Positions 7,446-15,699 of a stretch of DNA of 20,618 nt are shown here, in pieces. The first letter of the stretch is position 1. Every line of letters starts with the position of its first letter. This DNA is from Planctomycetota bacterium (GTDB lineage Bacteria > Planctomycetota > Planctomycetia > Pirellulales > Pirellulaceae). The translations under genes and the position numbers were made by a program. Below the pieces are notes generated by a model that was not told the DNA's origin, ran no database searches, and saw only the letters and a list, made by a program, of their open reading frames with translations. Location: NCBI GenBank assembly GCA_029259935.1, contig JAJDEH010000330.1, forward strand, positions 1 through 20,618, in the 5' to 3' direction.

Positions 7446-7550
7446 TGTAACAGAATCGAAGAACTTCCGCTTAGTAGGTTACAGGCGAATGTATTCCCCG
7501 AACTTGGCTGCGTGGTTTCAAACAAACGCTACAAACCAGTGGTGCAACAA

Positions 7551-8780
7551 ATGATGTTCCATGAATCAAAGACGTGGCAGCTAGCTGCAGTTGCGATCAT
7601 CGCCTCTAGCCTTGCGGTAGCGCCAGGCCAAGCAACCGCCGATCCCAACATCTACGACGACACCCTCAAATCGACAACTTGGGTTCTCGCCAAGGGCTCG
7701 GACGGAATGACTAGCGGCACCGGCGTGCTGGTAGATGACGAACGGAAATTGGTCATTACTAACGCTCACGTGATTGGAGACGCGCGATCAACCGTGATTT
7801 TCTTTCCTGACATGGATGGTGATCGCGCCGAGGTGGACCGAGAACACTACAAAAAGAATGCCCGTGAACTTGGAATCCGTGGCCAGGTGATTGCGGTCGA
7901 TCGTAAACGCGACTTGGCACTCATTGAACTTAGTAAGCTGACCGAAGGTGCTCAAGCCATCGAAATGGCGACCAAAAGCGTGACCCCGGGCACTGCTGTA
8001 CATTCTATCGGTAACCCCGGCGTTAGCGGCGCCCTGTGGGTCTACTCTGGCGGAAAGGTCCGTGCAGTCTACAAAAAACGCTTTCGAACGGGGGCCGGTG
8101 AACACAACTTTGAGGTTGTAGAAACCGACTCGTTGATTAATTCCGGTGACAGCGGCGGCCCAGTGGTCAACACGGATGGCCAATTGGTGGCGGTCGCCCA
8201 AGCGATTGCCCCCAAGGCTCGCGGAATCAGCTACTTTGTCAACATCTCTGAGATTAAGGCCTTTTTGGACGGTCCCTGGAAGCCAGCCCCGCGCCCCATT
8301 GCGGAAGTTCTTAAAAGTACTGATCTGGAATTTACCAAGCATACGACGGGCCACTTCGAGGTACGGTTGGATCCAAATGAAGACTTGGATCTAAATGAAA
8401 ACACGGACAAGGAAAAGGAAAATAATGAAATGGTCTCGGTTTTCGTTTCCAAGGAAATCGAATATTACGAGCGCGCTGACGTGCGAAAGATCTGGACGCT
8501 GACCGAAGTGCTAGATGAGGCGCCGAACGCGGAAACCTCCCAGAGGCTGCTGCTCCAGTCCTCCAAAACCAAGATTGGTGCCTGGACGATCGCGCAGAAT
8601 CAGAACGACCAGTACATGATCGTCTACTGCGTAAAGCTAGATGCGACGGCCTCTGCCGATGCACTGAAGAGTACCTTGGTGTATGTAGCCAAGCTGTCGA
8701 CGGCCGCCAAAAAAGATTTCCAGGAGCTAGAGCGATCTCCCAGTTCGACCGACCGGCTGTCAAACTGGCTAGAGAAATAG
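7551..8780 (+). CDS. exported trypsin-like serine protease with unassigned C-terminal region
   Basis: Predicted secreted or periplasmic endopeptidase of the trypsin/DegP-like (S1) fold. From the ATG at 7551 the first ~30 residues form a Sec-type signal peptide (hydrophobic 11-24, likely cleavage near ATA-DP). The catalytic triad can be read as H73 in ITNAHVIG, D121 in RDLALIEL and S201 in NSGDSGGPVV. SIGNPG (152-156) and the oxyanion region match the family. No PDZ domain follows, unlike DegP. Residues ~245-409 instead hold a D/N/E-rich linker (272-293) containing a duplicated six-residue unit, then ~115 residues I cannot assign. The reading frame is open further upstream to 7386, but that part crosses the tandem repeats and precedes the signal peptide, so it is excluded. 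No clear Shine-Dalgarno; ATG 7554 is possible. Confidence 0.88.
   Translation: MMFHESKTWQLAAVAIIASSLAVAPGQATADPNIYDDTLKSTTWVLAKGSDGMTSGTGVLVDDERKLVITNAHVIGDARSTVIFFPDMDGDRAEVDREHYKKNARELGIRGQVIAVDRKRDLALIELSKLTEGAQAIEMATKSVTPGTAVHSIGNPGVSGALWVYSGGKVRAVYKKRFRTGAGEHNFEVVETDSLINSGDSGGPVVNTDGQLVAVAQAIAPKARGISYFVNISEIKAFLDGPWKPAPRPIAEVLKSTDLEFTKHTTGHFEVRLDPNEDLDLNENTDKEKENNEMVSVFVSKEIEYYERADVRKIWTLTEVLDEAPNAETSQRLLLQSSKTKIGAWTIAQNQNDQYMIVYCVKLDATASADALKSTLVYVAKLSTAAKKDFQELERSPSSTDRLSNWLEK
8367..8402 (+). repeat. 18-bp tandem duplication inside the protease gene
   Basis: Two adjacent 18-bp units (8367-8384 and 8385-8402) beginning TTGGATC and differing at two positions. They encode the acidic hexapeptides LDPNED and LDLNEN in the linker after the protease domain. 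In-frame duplication keeps the gene open. Confidence 0.85.
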
Positions 8781-8790
8781 AGATAGACGT

Positions 8791-8810
8791 TCGGAGCATC
8801 ATTTCTCCGA
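8791..8810 (+). terminator. hairpin just downstream of the protease gene
   Basis: TCGGAG (8791-8796) and CTCCGA (8805-8810) are perfectly complementary with an 8-nt loop, starting 11 nt after the stop codon. No T-run follows, so termination is only suggested by position. Confidence 0.35.
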
Positions 8811-9235
8811 CCGTTCAATCGATGCCGACTTTCTCGTTGGTGATCGCGGCGGTTGCACGAGAAAACCTGCATTCTTCCCAAACCGTCACGTCTCTTGCAA
8901 TTGTTTCATAAGCTTGCGCACGCTGGCCGCCCGAAGAAGATTCCAGCCCGCCACTTTCAGTAAGATCGCGATGAACACCGCCGGCCGCCTGCGGACGCGA
9001 AGGCGGCCAAGCTGGTTCCGCCGTGCGGCGGGCCGTCGCCTTGGCTGAAGAAGCCGAGCGAAGAGCTTGGCAGAGTGATGGAGGGCGGTATGATTTTTCG
9101 GTCTTCCGGATTAGGTGGATAGGCCATTTCATCCGCACTGGCGCTGCCGTCAGCCCCCCACGTCACATCCGCTCATTGGATCGAATTCCGATTTCGATCC
9201 ATCGTTAAACTGCCGGTAACGGGGACCCTCTCTAG
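8811..9235. other. hairpin-rich non-coding spacer
   Basis: No supportable gene in this stretch: the frames that stay open are Arg/Pro/Ser-rich and lack start context. It contains GC-rich inverted repeats, including GGCCGCC/GGCGGCC (8983-8989 and 9002-9008) and CCGCC-GTGC-GGCGG (9018-9031). Together with the next hairpin this looks like an accumulation of dispersed palindromic elements between two convergent transcription units (protease on plus, DUF1501 on minus). Confidence 0.5.
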
Positions 9236-9256
9236 CTCCCCCTTGGCAAGGGGGAG
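9236..9256. repeat. perfect 9-bp stem hairpin downstream of the DUF1501 gene
   Basis: CTCCCCCTT-GGC-AAGGGGGAG is a perfect inverted repeat with a 3-nt loop, 57 bp beyond the stop of the minus-strand DUF1501 gene. It could terminate transcription, but there is no T-run on either side, so a mobile palindromic repeat is equally possible. Confidence 0.6.
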
Positions 9257-9312
9257 AACGCCAGGAAATTCCAAAAGCCTGACAGCACGGCTGCTTCCGG
9301 ATTGAGACGCCC

Positions 9313-10731
9313 TCAAGCGATCAGTTCGTCAATCACCTTGCCGCCGAATTGACTGAGTTGCTTGAACCGGCCGCCGTGGAAGTAGGTGAGTTTATTGTCG
9401 TCCAGTCCCAACAAGCGCAGAATCGTGATGTGCAAATCGCGCACGTGATGCACGCACTCAACCGCCGTGGCCCCCGTTTCGTCGGTGGCACCAACCGTCT
9501 GGCCGGCACGTACGCCTCCGCCGGCGAACCAAACTGTCATCGCATGCGGATTGTGGTCGCGGCCATACGCGGTTCCGCCACGGACGCCGTTGTCGGGCGA
9601 ACGGCCAAATTCACCACAACAGACGACCAGCGTACTGTCCAATAAGCCGGTCCGCTTGAGATCGGCCAGCAGCGCGGCAATCGGCCGGTCAACTCGGCGG
9701 ACCAGATTACCGTGGGCCCGTTCAATGTAATCGTGCGAGTCCCAAGTGCCGGCGTAAAGCTGGACAAAGCGAACACCCTTTTCCACCAATCGGCGCGCGA
9801 GCAAACATCTGCGGCCAAACGCGTCGGTCGGCTCCTGGCCGATTCCATACATCTTGTGCGTCTTGGCCGGCTCTTGATTGATGTCCAAGATGCCGGGCAC
9901 TTGCATCTGCATTCGAAAGGCCAGTTCGTAAGCCTCCATGCGTGCGGCCAGTTCTTTGTGTTGCGGATGCTGTCGGCCGTGCGCCTGGTTGAGTTTGGCC
10001 AGCAGATCGAGGTTCTCGCGCTGATGCTCGCGCGTGACTTCTTTCATTGGCTGCAAATCGAGGATCGGGGAACCCTTCGGTCGCAGCCCGGTGCCTTGAT
10101 AGTGGGCGGGCAAAAAACCGTTGCCCCAATTTGCCGCGCCGCCCTGCGGATAAGAAACCTCGGGCAGCACCATGAAGCCTGGCAAGTTCTGATTGCTGGA
10201 CCCCAGTCCGTAGGTAACCCACGAACCGACCGCCGGGTCGCCGCCAAACCGATTCCCCGTGTTCATCTGATACATGGCGGTGGGGTGGTTGACCGAATCG
10301 ACCTGGCAACCTCGATAAAAGCACATATCGTCGACGCGATGGGCCAAGTGTTCCCAATTCTTGGCGATGTCCGCACCGCACTTGCCGGCCTTGCGAAACT
10401 TGAACGGGCTTTGCACGTAGTACCGTTTCCCGCTTTCCATGGCGGACTTCATTTTGCCGGCGCGGACGAACTCTTGCAGATGCAAATCGGCCAGCTTGGG
10501 CTTGGGATCGAACGTATCGATGTGCGACGGCCCGCCCTCCATCATCAGAAAGATGCAACTCTTGGCCTTGGCGGCCAGATGGGGCGGCTTGGGTGCCAGT
10601 GGTCCCGTGGCGGATGACGGCGTCTTCTCCTCAGCGTGCAAGAGCGCGTTCAAGGCAACGGTGCCAAGCGTCGATCCCAAGCCATACAGAAAATGACGTC
10701 GATCCAAGAAGTTTTCGTGTTCGCTCATCAT
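9313..10731 (-). CDS. DUF1501 family protein with twin-arginine leader
   Basis: DUF1501 proteins have an alkaline-phosphatase/sulfatase-like fold and are greatly expanded in planctomycetes; their substrates are unknown. Residues 1-33 hold a Tat-type leader (LDRRHFLYGLG at 9-19), so export in folded form is expected. Family hallmarks: FLMMEGGPSHIDTFDPKP near 61-78, AMYQMNTGNRFGGDPAVGSW, RLVEKGVRFVQLYAGTWDSH, VVCCGEFGRSPDN, GGTAYGRDHNPHAM and a C-terminal LLGLDDNKLTYFHGGR. The 472-residue length is normal. Two adjacent ATG codons start it (10729-10731 and 10726-10728), with no strong ribosome site. It lies 219 bp after the PSD1 gene on the same strand, the common planctomycete pairing, but a repeat cluster fills the gap. 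Confidence 0.93.
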   Translation of the reverse strand: MMSEHENFLDRRHFLYGLGSTLGTVALNALLHAEEKTPSSATGPLAPKPPHLAAKAKSCIFLMMEGGPSHIDTFDPKPKLADLHLQEFVRAGKMKSAMESGKRYYVQSPFKFRKAGKCGADIAKNWEHLAHRVDDMCFYRGCQVDSVNHPTAMYQMNTGNRFGGDPAVGSWVTYGLGSSNQNLPGFMVLPEVSYPQGGAANWGNGFLPAHYQGTGLRPKGSPILDLQPMKEVTREHQRENLDLLAKLNQAHGRQHPQHKELAARMEAYELAFRMQMQVPGILDINQEPAKTHKMYGIGQEPTDAFGRRCLLARRLVEKGVRFVQLYAGTWDSHDYIERAHGNLVRRVDRPIAALLADLKRTGLLDSTLVVCCGEFGRSPDNGVRGGTAYGRDHNPHAMTVWFAGGGVRAGQTVGATDETGATAVECVHHVRDLHITILRLLGLDDNKLTYFHGGRFKQLSQFGGKVIDELIA

Positions 10732-10791
10732 ATTTCAAACCTATGCGGCATGCTGGGATGTCTTAAGGATGGACCGCGTGCTGGCACGGAC

Positions 10792-10915
10792 GGCCGCGAA
10801 TGCGGCAAGAGCATGTAGCCGCAGGTGTAAGCCTGCGGGGCTGGAAGTCATGTTGAAACGAGCCGCGAATGCGGCGACAGCAACTCTCGTGAATGCTGCC
10901 GCCGCTTTCGCGGCT
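10792..10915. repeat. REP/BIME-like cluster between PSD1 and DUF1501 genes
   Basis: Three copies of a 22-bp unit close to GCCGCGAATGCGGCGACAGCA. Two are in direct orientation (10792-10813 and 10861-10882) and one inverted (10894-10915, 20 of 22 positions matching the second copy), which together form a large hairpin with an 11-nt loop. Between the direct copies lies another perfect hairpin, CCGCAGG-TGTAAG-CCTGCGG (10819-10838). The layout resembles bacterial interspersed mosaic elements. Nothing coding is seen in the gap. Confidence 0.75.
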
Positions 10916-10950
10916 AATTCTCTTCGCACGGCAAACTCCCAATATATGCG

Positions 10951-13878
10951 TCAATAAATGTAGGCGAATTCGTTGGAATTCAACAGAACGAGGCAGACTT
11001 CGGCGAGCCCGCGAATTTCAGGACCGACGTCGGAAGGTTTCACGTCGGGTATGAAATCCGCGTAAACCTCAAGCGGCTCGACGAACGAAAAGCTCTCACC
11101 CGTGTTCTCTTCAACGGCATTTCGTACGACTTCTTTCGGGTAGTCCGCCGGCTCGAACTTCAGCGTTTTGTGCCTGGCCGTCATTTTCTTCCAATGAGCG
11201 AGGCAGGCATCGACTTCCGGTTTTTCCGCCGCTCGGCCAAACGTAAGTTGAAAGGCTCGTTCAATCGTCTCGTTGTCCGGCAGCTTTTCTTTGTGCAGAC
11301 GGTTTGCCAGAGCCAGCGCGCGATCGAAAGTGATTTCGCTGTTGAACATGACGAACACCTGCGGAGTCACCGTCGACGATTCTCGCGCCTCGGTGCAAAG
11401 ATCGAGGTTGGGCGAATTGAAGACCTCGAAGAATGGGTCACGCTGTCCGCGAAGCCGCAAGGCATACAGCGACCGGCGATGCCGTTGCCGGGGCAAAGGC
11501 GACGGCTGCCAAGCTTCGGCAAAGGTCCCCATCACCATGCGCGGCTGAAGGGCCGCTTCGAGATTCATTTCCGGGCGGACGGGAATCCCGCCGAGGTCGC
11601 GATTCAACTCGCCGGTTGCGACCAGCATGGCGTCCCGCAATTCTTCAGCGTCCAAGCGGCGCGCTTGGAACACCGCGTAACTGGTGCCGTTGGCGTCCAA
11701 TCGGGCAAGTTGCTTTGGTTCCGGATGAACCGACGAACGGCGATAAGCTTGCGAGTTCATGATTAACCGGTGTATCGCTTTGATGGACCAACCGCTCTCC
11801 ATGAACCGTGTCGCCAAATAGTCCAGCAACTTGGGGTGGGTCGGCTTTTTACCGGTCGTGCCGAAGTTGTTAGGGTTACCGGCCAACGGCTGTCCGAAAT
11901 GCCACTGCCAAATACGATTGACCATCACGCGGGCGGTCAGCGGGTTCTTTTTCGACGCGATCCAGTTGGCCAATTGCAGACGGCGGCCTTGAATGGGGAC
12001 ATCAGCCGAGTCGCTGGATCCGACGATGTTCGGCTCGCGACCCTGCATCGCCGCCACGACGCTCAATACGCCCGGTCGAACTTTTTGGGCAGGCGAGAAT
12101 GGATCGCCGCCCGTCAGAATGCACGTCGCCTCAAGTTCGCCGGCCTTCATGCGATTTTCAGGCATGCGAAACGGAGTATTGACACTGCGACGCTGGGGCG
12201 TGCGGCCATTGTAGACGGACAACGCGAACGGTTCGTATCGGTCGTAACGCCACTTTAGCCGCTCCAGTCCTTTGCGAGCAATCCGTTCCATGCCGAAGTC
12301 GACCGGCTCGAAACCGACATGCCGTGGCGGGATGAACTCCGGCGAAACCTTTCGCTTTGCCATCAGGCGACGCACTTCCGCGACGCTCACCGGTCCCTTG
12401 CGATTGGACGCCGATTTCAACTCATCGACGATCTTTTCAAACTGCGAAGCATCCCGCTTTTGATCGACATACCACTGACGCGCGGCGGCGATCGTTTGCT
12501 TGGCGCTGAGTTGCTTGAGGATCGCTTGGTAATGAGTTCCACGCTGTTGCAGATATTTTTTCTCTTCAAAGCCCGATTTGTTTTCCGTGGGCAGGAATTC
12601 GGCCCTGCGTTCGGCCAATTGGGTCGTGGCAAAGACGGCCTGCATCGAGTAATAATCGCGGGTCGGAATGGGATCAAACTTATGATCGTGACACCTCGCG
12701 CATTGCAGCATGTGGGCTAAGAACACTTGCGCCACTGTGTCGGTGGCATCGTCCAAGAATCGTTGCCGGGCGATCTTCGCCACTTCCATGCCGGTCAATT
12801 CCCATGGTCCCATTCGCAAGAATCCGACTGCCACCAGCGCTTCATCGCGAGAAAGCTTGTCCTTCCATTTTCCGCCCGCCTCCTTCAACCCTTCCTCGAT
12901 CAGTTCATCACCGGCGATCTGTTCGCGAATGAACTGGTCGTAGGGCTTGTCGTCGTTGAAGGCGCGAACCACGTAATCGCGATAGCGCCAGGCATTGCCG
13001 CGTTCATAGTCGTTCGCGTATCCAGACGAATCGGCATAGCGAACCACATCCAGCCAGTGCCGAGCCCATTGCTCGCCATAGTGGGGCGAATTTAGCAGCC
13101 GTTCGACGACAGTCTTAAACGCCACTTCATCCGCGGCGGGATCGTTGACGAAGTTCGCGATCTCTTGCGAGCTTGGTGGCAAACCAATCAGATCAAACGT
13201 GGCTCGACGTATCAGCGTGCGGCGTTCGGCAAGCCGCGCCGCGGTCAGTTTCAAAGCCGCAAGTTGTTCGTCGACCAAAACATCGACAGGATTAGCCTTC
13301 GCCTTGGCGAGCCTTCCCGAGTCGTCTTTCCAAAGCGGCTGGTACGCCCACAGATTCCGCGGCAGATATTTTCGATTCGTCCATTCGGGAGCCAGGCCGC
13401 CGCTGGTTGAAACCTTGATGCCCTCGGCGGTGTCCCAGTCGGCTTTGGTTTTGCGCACAATTTCCGCGACGCGCTGTTTACTGGGCCAAGGCGCGCCACC
13501 GGCAATCCAATCTCGCAAGTCGGCCAGTTGCTGTGTACTTAGCTTGTCGTTCTCTTTGGGGGGCATCGCCGACCAGCGTTCGCTGTCGCGAGTCGCCGCC
13601 AGGTAAAGAGGGCTCTCGCCAGGTTTTCCGGGAACCAGCGAGGGAGTCTCATTTTCGCCCCCTTTCAACAATCCGGCGCGTGAATGCATAATCAATTCAC
13701 CGCGAATGTCGGCCGGGTCGTCGCCATGGCAGGCGAAGCACTTCTCCTTGAACAGCGGCAGGACGCGGTTGGCGAACAGAGCCTCCGCCCGGTGGTCAGC
13801 GTCGTCCGCCCGCGCCCTGTGGGCCAGCGGCAAATTTGAAAGGGTGATGGCCAACAGAATCAAGCGAAACGGCTTCAC
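10951..13878 (-). CDS. secreted PSCyt1-DUF1549-DUF1553 (PSD1) protein
   Basis: Large exported protein typical of planctomycetes, with a putative haem-binding cytochrome-like domain and two family-specific domains of unknown biochemistry; often coupled with a DUF1501 gene, as here. A Sec signal peptide covers ~1-24. The PSCyt1 domain carries the haem motif C47-FA-C50-H51 and continues through RGELIMHSRAGLLKGG and SAMPPKEND. DUF1549 runs roughly 185-430 (RRATFDLIGLPPS, ARHWLDVVRYADSSGY) and includes a second haem-like motif CARCHDHKFDP. DUF1553 covers about 630-960 (LANWIASKKNPLTARVMVNR, then HRLIMNSQAYRRSS, and LLNSNEFAYIY at the end). The start is GTG at 13878 with GAGGTG 10 nt upstream. The 975-residue length is normal and no extra sugar-binding domain is evident. 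Confidence 0.94.
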   Translation of the reverse strand: MKPFRLILLAITLSNLPLAHRARADDADHRAEALFANRVLPLFKEKCFACHGDDPADIRGELIMHSRAGLLKGGENETPSLVPGKPGESPLYLAATRDSERWSAMPPKENDKLSTQQLADLRDWIAGGAPWPSKQRVAEIVRKTKADWDTAEGIKVSTSGGLAPEWTNRKYLPRNLWAYQPLWKDDSGRLAKAKANPVDVLVDEQLAALKLTAARLAERRTLIRRATFDLIGLPPSSQEIANFVNDPAADEVAFKTVVERLLNSPHYGEQWARHWLDVVRYADSSGYANDYERGNAWRYRDYVVRAFNDDKPYDQFIREQIAGDELIEEGLKEAGGKWKDKLSRDEALVAVGFLRMGPWELTGMEVAKIARQRFLDDATDTVAQVFLAHMLQCARCHDHKFDPIPTRDYYSMQAVFATTQLAERRAEFLPTENKSGFEEKKYLQQRGTHYQAILKQLSAKQTIAAARQWYVDQKRDASQFEKIVDELKSASNRKGPVSVAEVRRLMAKRKVSPEFIPPRHVGFEPVDFGMERIARKGLERLKWRYDRYEPFALSVYNGRTPQRRSVNTPFRMPENRMKAGELEATCILTGGDPFSPAQKVRPGVLSVVAAMQGREPNIVGSSDSADVPIQGRRLQLANWIASKKNPLTARVMVNRIWQWHFGQPLAGNPNNFGTTGKKPTHPKLLDYLATRFMESGWSIKAIHRLIMNSQAYRRSSVHPEPKQLARLDANGTSYAVFQARRLDAEELRDAMLVATGELNRDLGGIPVRPEMNLEAALQPRMVMGTFAEAWQPSPLPRQRHRRSLYALRLRGQRDPFFEVFNSPNLDLCTEARESSTVTPQVFVMFNSEITFDRALALANRLHKEKLPDNETIERAFQLTFGRAAEKPEVDACLAHWKKMTARHKTLKFEPADYPKEVVRNAVEENTGESFSFVEPLEVYADFIPDVKPSDVGPEIRGLAEVCLVLLNSNEFAYIY

Positions 13879-13916
13879 AGCTAGTTCTCACCTCTGGGAG
13901 ATAGTGACTGCACATC

Positions 13917-13955
13917 ATTATAATAAACTACCGGGCCGCGGGCAGGTCGCGGCCC
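13917..13955. promoter_or_regulatory. AT-rich box and GC hairpin in divergent intergenic region
   Basis: The 116-bp gap between PSD1 (minus) and the histidine phosphatase (plus) contains the palindromic ATTATAAT (13917-13924), which gives TATAAT on both strands and sits about 40 bp upstream of PSD1, a plausible -10 element. Next to it is GGGCCGCG-GGCAGGT-CGCGGCCC (13933-13955), a perfect 8-bp stem with a 7-nt loop. No matching -35 was found for either direction, so promoter use is tentative. Confidence 0.35.
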
Positions 13956-13994
13956 ACACACCCCCACCAACCAACCAATTAAGCAATCCAATCG

Positions 13995-14639
13995 ATGGAA
14001 CTTTATCTGATCCGTCACGCGCAGTCGCAGAATAACGCAAAACCCCAAGAACAGCGGGTCGAGGATCCGGGCATTACGGATGTCGGTCACCAACAGGCTG
14101 AGAATCTGGCAAAGTGGATTCCACGGCTGAACCTCACGAAACTGATCACCAGCCCGTTTCTCCGCACGCTGCAAACGACCGAGTATTTGTGGAAAGCGAC
14201 CGACCTAAGGCCGGAAGTGCGGACCGACCTGCACGAGGTCGGCGGCTGCGTGAGCGGTCCATCTTCGGAAGCGGCGGTGGGCGAGCCGGGCATGAACCGC
14301 TCGACGATTGAGGAGAAGTTTCCCTTCTGTGAAGTCGAACCGAGTATTGATGGTGACGGCTGGTGGAACCGCAAGCCCTACGAATCGATGACACTGGCCG
14401 AAGAACGAGCCCAACGGCTTGTGGGAACCACGCTCAAGGAATTCTCGCAATCGGAAGAACGCGTCGCTTATGTGATGCACGCCGACTTCAAGGTGATTTT
14501 CCTTTCGCAATTCCACCAACAGCCGTTGCAGGGTCCTTACAACGTTTCGGTCTCCAAGGTGGTGATGGCCGACGGCGGCTTGCGGCTAGCGGATTACAAT
14601 CAAATTCACCATCTGCCCGAGCATTTGGTGACGCTCTAG
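13995..14639 (+). CDS. histidine phosphatase family (phosphoglycerate mutase-like) protein
   Basis: Member of the branch-2D PGM-like histidine phosphatases, which transfer or remove phosphate through a phosphohistidine; the substrate is not evident. The nucleophile motif RHAQS lies at 7-11 with H8. The second arginine is R57 in SPFLRTLQT, the acid/base residue is E81 in LHEVGG, and the second catalytic histidine is H162 in YVMHADFK. Residues 120-135 (GDGWWNRKPYES) form the insert often seen in this family. No signal peptide, so probably cytoplasmic. The start ATG at 13995 directly gives the family N-terminus; no clear ribosome site. It is followed 39 bp later by the SDR gene, so the two may form an operon. 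214 residues is normal. Confidence 0.9.
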   Translation: MELYLIRHAQSQNNAKPQEQRVEDPGITDVGHQQAENLAKWIPRLNLTKLITSPFLRTLQTTEYLWKATDLRPEVRTDLHEVGGCVSGPSSEAAVGEPGMNRSTIEEKFPFCEVEPSIDGDGWWNRKPYESMTLAEERAQRLVGTTLKEFSQSEERVAYVMHADFKVIFLSQFHQQPLQGPYNVSVSKVVMADGGLRLADYNQIHHLPEHLVTL

Positions 14640-14678
14640 CAGCCCTTGAATCACCACGTTTAGTCGCGGCCAACTGCC

Positions 14679-15401
14679 ATGTCGGAATTTGCCGGTAAAA
14701 GAGTACTCGTGACCGGCGGCGTGAGTGGCATCGGTCGCGCGATCGCGATGGCGTTCGCGCGGCAACAGGCCGAAGTCGTGGTTACCGCTCTCACTCAGCA
14801 GCACGCCGAAGACTGCGCGCCGTTCGATCCAACGGTTGCGGTATCCCTTTTGGATATTACCAGCGACGACTCCATTGCCCGCCTCATTTCAGAACTCGAC
14901 CGCCTCGACTGTCTCATCAACTGTGCCGGCACGATCTTGCGTGACGGACGGGAACACGAACCGGCCGGGTTCCAACAAGTGATCGATGTGAATCTGAACG
15001 GCACGATGCGGATGTGCGCGGCGTGCAAGCCACTATTGGAACAGTCCGGCGGGTGCGTGATCAATATCGCTTCGATGCTCACGTTCTTCGGCAGCGGTCA
15101 CGTGCCGGCGTACAGCGCCAGCAAGGGCGGCATCGGCCAACTGACAAAGTCGCTGGCAATCGCCTGGGCCGAAAGCAACATCCGAGTCAACGCGATCGCC
15201 CCCGGCTGGATCAAAACCGCGCTGACGGACCCGCTAGTCGAAGATGCGGAACGCAGCCGCCGCATCGTTGAACGAACGCCACTCGGCCGTTGGGGCCAGC
15301 CTGAAGACATCGCCGGCGCGGCATTGTTCCTGTGCGGAAGCGGAGCGGGGTTTATCACGGGCGTGATTCTGCCGGTCGATGGCGGATTCTCTATTTGCTA
15401 A
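14679..15401 (+). CDS. short-chain dehydrogenase/reductase (SDR)
   Basis: Cytoplasmic NAD(P)-dependent oxidoreductase of the classical SDR family, similar in layout to FabG-like ketoreductases and sugar dehydrogenases; the substrate is not deducible. Cofactor loop TGGVSGIG at 12-19, NCAG at 81-84, catalytic S132 (NIAS), Y145 and K149 (YSASK), then the NAIAPGWIKT stretch (171-180) and the C-terminal PVDGGFSI. 240 residues is slightly compact but complete. Cys replaces Ala in the usual NNAG-type motif. The start is ATG at 14681-14679 numbering upward (first base 14679), giving a normal distance of 11 residues to the glycine loop. It lies 39 bp after the phosphatase gene on the same strand. A hemerythrin-like gene follows under its own apparent promoter. 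Confidence 0.92.
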   Translation: MSEFAGKRVLVTGGVSGIGRAIAMAFARQQAEVVVTALTQQHAEDCAPFDPTVAVSLLDITSDDSIARLISELDRLDCLINCAGTILRDGREHEPAGFQQVIDVNLNGTMRMCAACKPLLEQSGGCVINIASMLTFFGSGHVPAYSASKGGIGQLTKSLAIAWAESNIRVNAIAPGWIKTALTDPLVEDAERSRRIVERTPLGRWGQPEDIAGAALFLCGSGAGFITGVILPVDGGFSIC

Positions 15402-15568
15402 TGGCCTGTTGGAAATTACGGGCGCGAAGCAGAGCTTTATTCGGTTGTGCCCATTCCGCCAGGCACACCATTCGCAATTTCGCTCGCGTTGCGAGAATAT
15501 CCGCCAATTTGCTAGCTCTGGTTGCTTAGCTTGGGGCGGCGCCAATTTTTTTGGGCGGCATTTCCGGC

Positions 15569-15599
15569 TTGACATTCCGCTTGGCCTGGAACATATAAT
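15569..15599 (+). promoter_or_regulatory. near-consensus sigma70-type promoter for the hemerythrin-like gene
   Basis: Perfect TTGACA (15569-15574) and perfect TATAAT (15594-15599) separated by 19 bp, slightly longer than the optimal 17. Transcription would start near 15606 and leave a leader of about 95 nt. The rest of the 298-bp gap (15402-15699) shows no gene; a T7 run at 15546-15552 after a weak stem may end the upstream operon. Confidence 0.7.
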
Positions 15600-15687
15600 G
15601 GATGTAAAGGTCTTTATGTCGTCAATCAAGGCCCGAGCCTCGATATTCAGCGGGCTAGCCAACCGCGCTGCGTCGCCTGAAAACACC

Positions 15688-15693
15688 AAGGAG
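15688..15693 (+). promoter_or_regulatory. ribosome binding site deciding the hemerythrin-like start
   Basis: AAGGAG, 6 nt before the ATG at 15700. It rules out longer in-frame starts that overlap the SDR gene. Confidence 0.8.
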
Positions 15694-15699
15694 TTCCAC

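Noticed and set aside
7386..7550. N-terminal extension of the protease frame
   Set aside because: Translates the tandem repeats and lies before a good signal peptide; no start context.
8815..9166. Overlapping open frames in the spacer after the protease gene
   Set aside because: Low-complexity Arg/Ser/Pro-rich translations over GC-rich hairpins; no start site or domain.
9712..10617. Open frame of about 300 codons on the plus strand across the first DUF1501 gene
   Set aside because: Antisense to a confident coding sequence, with no family motif or ribosome site.
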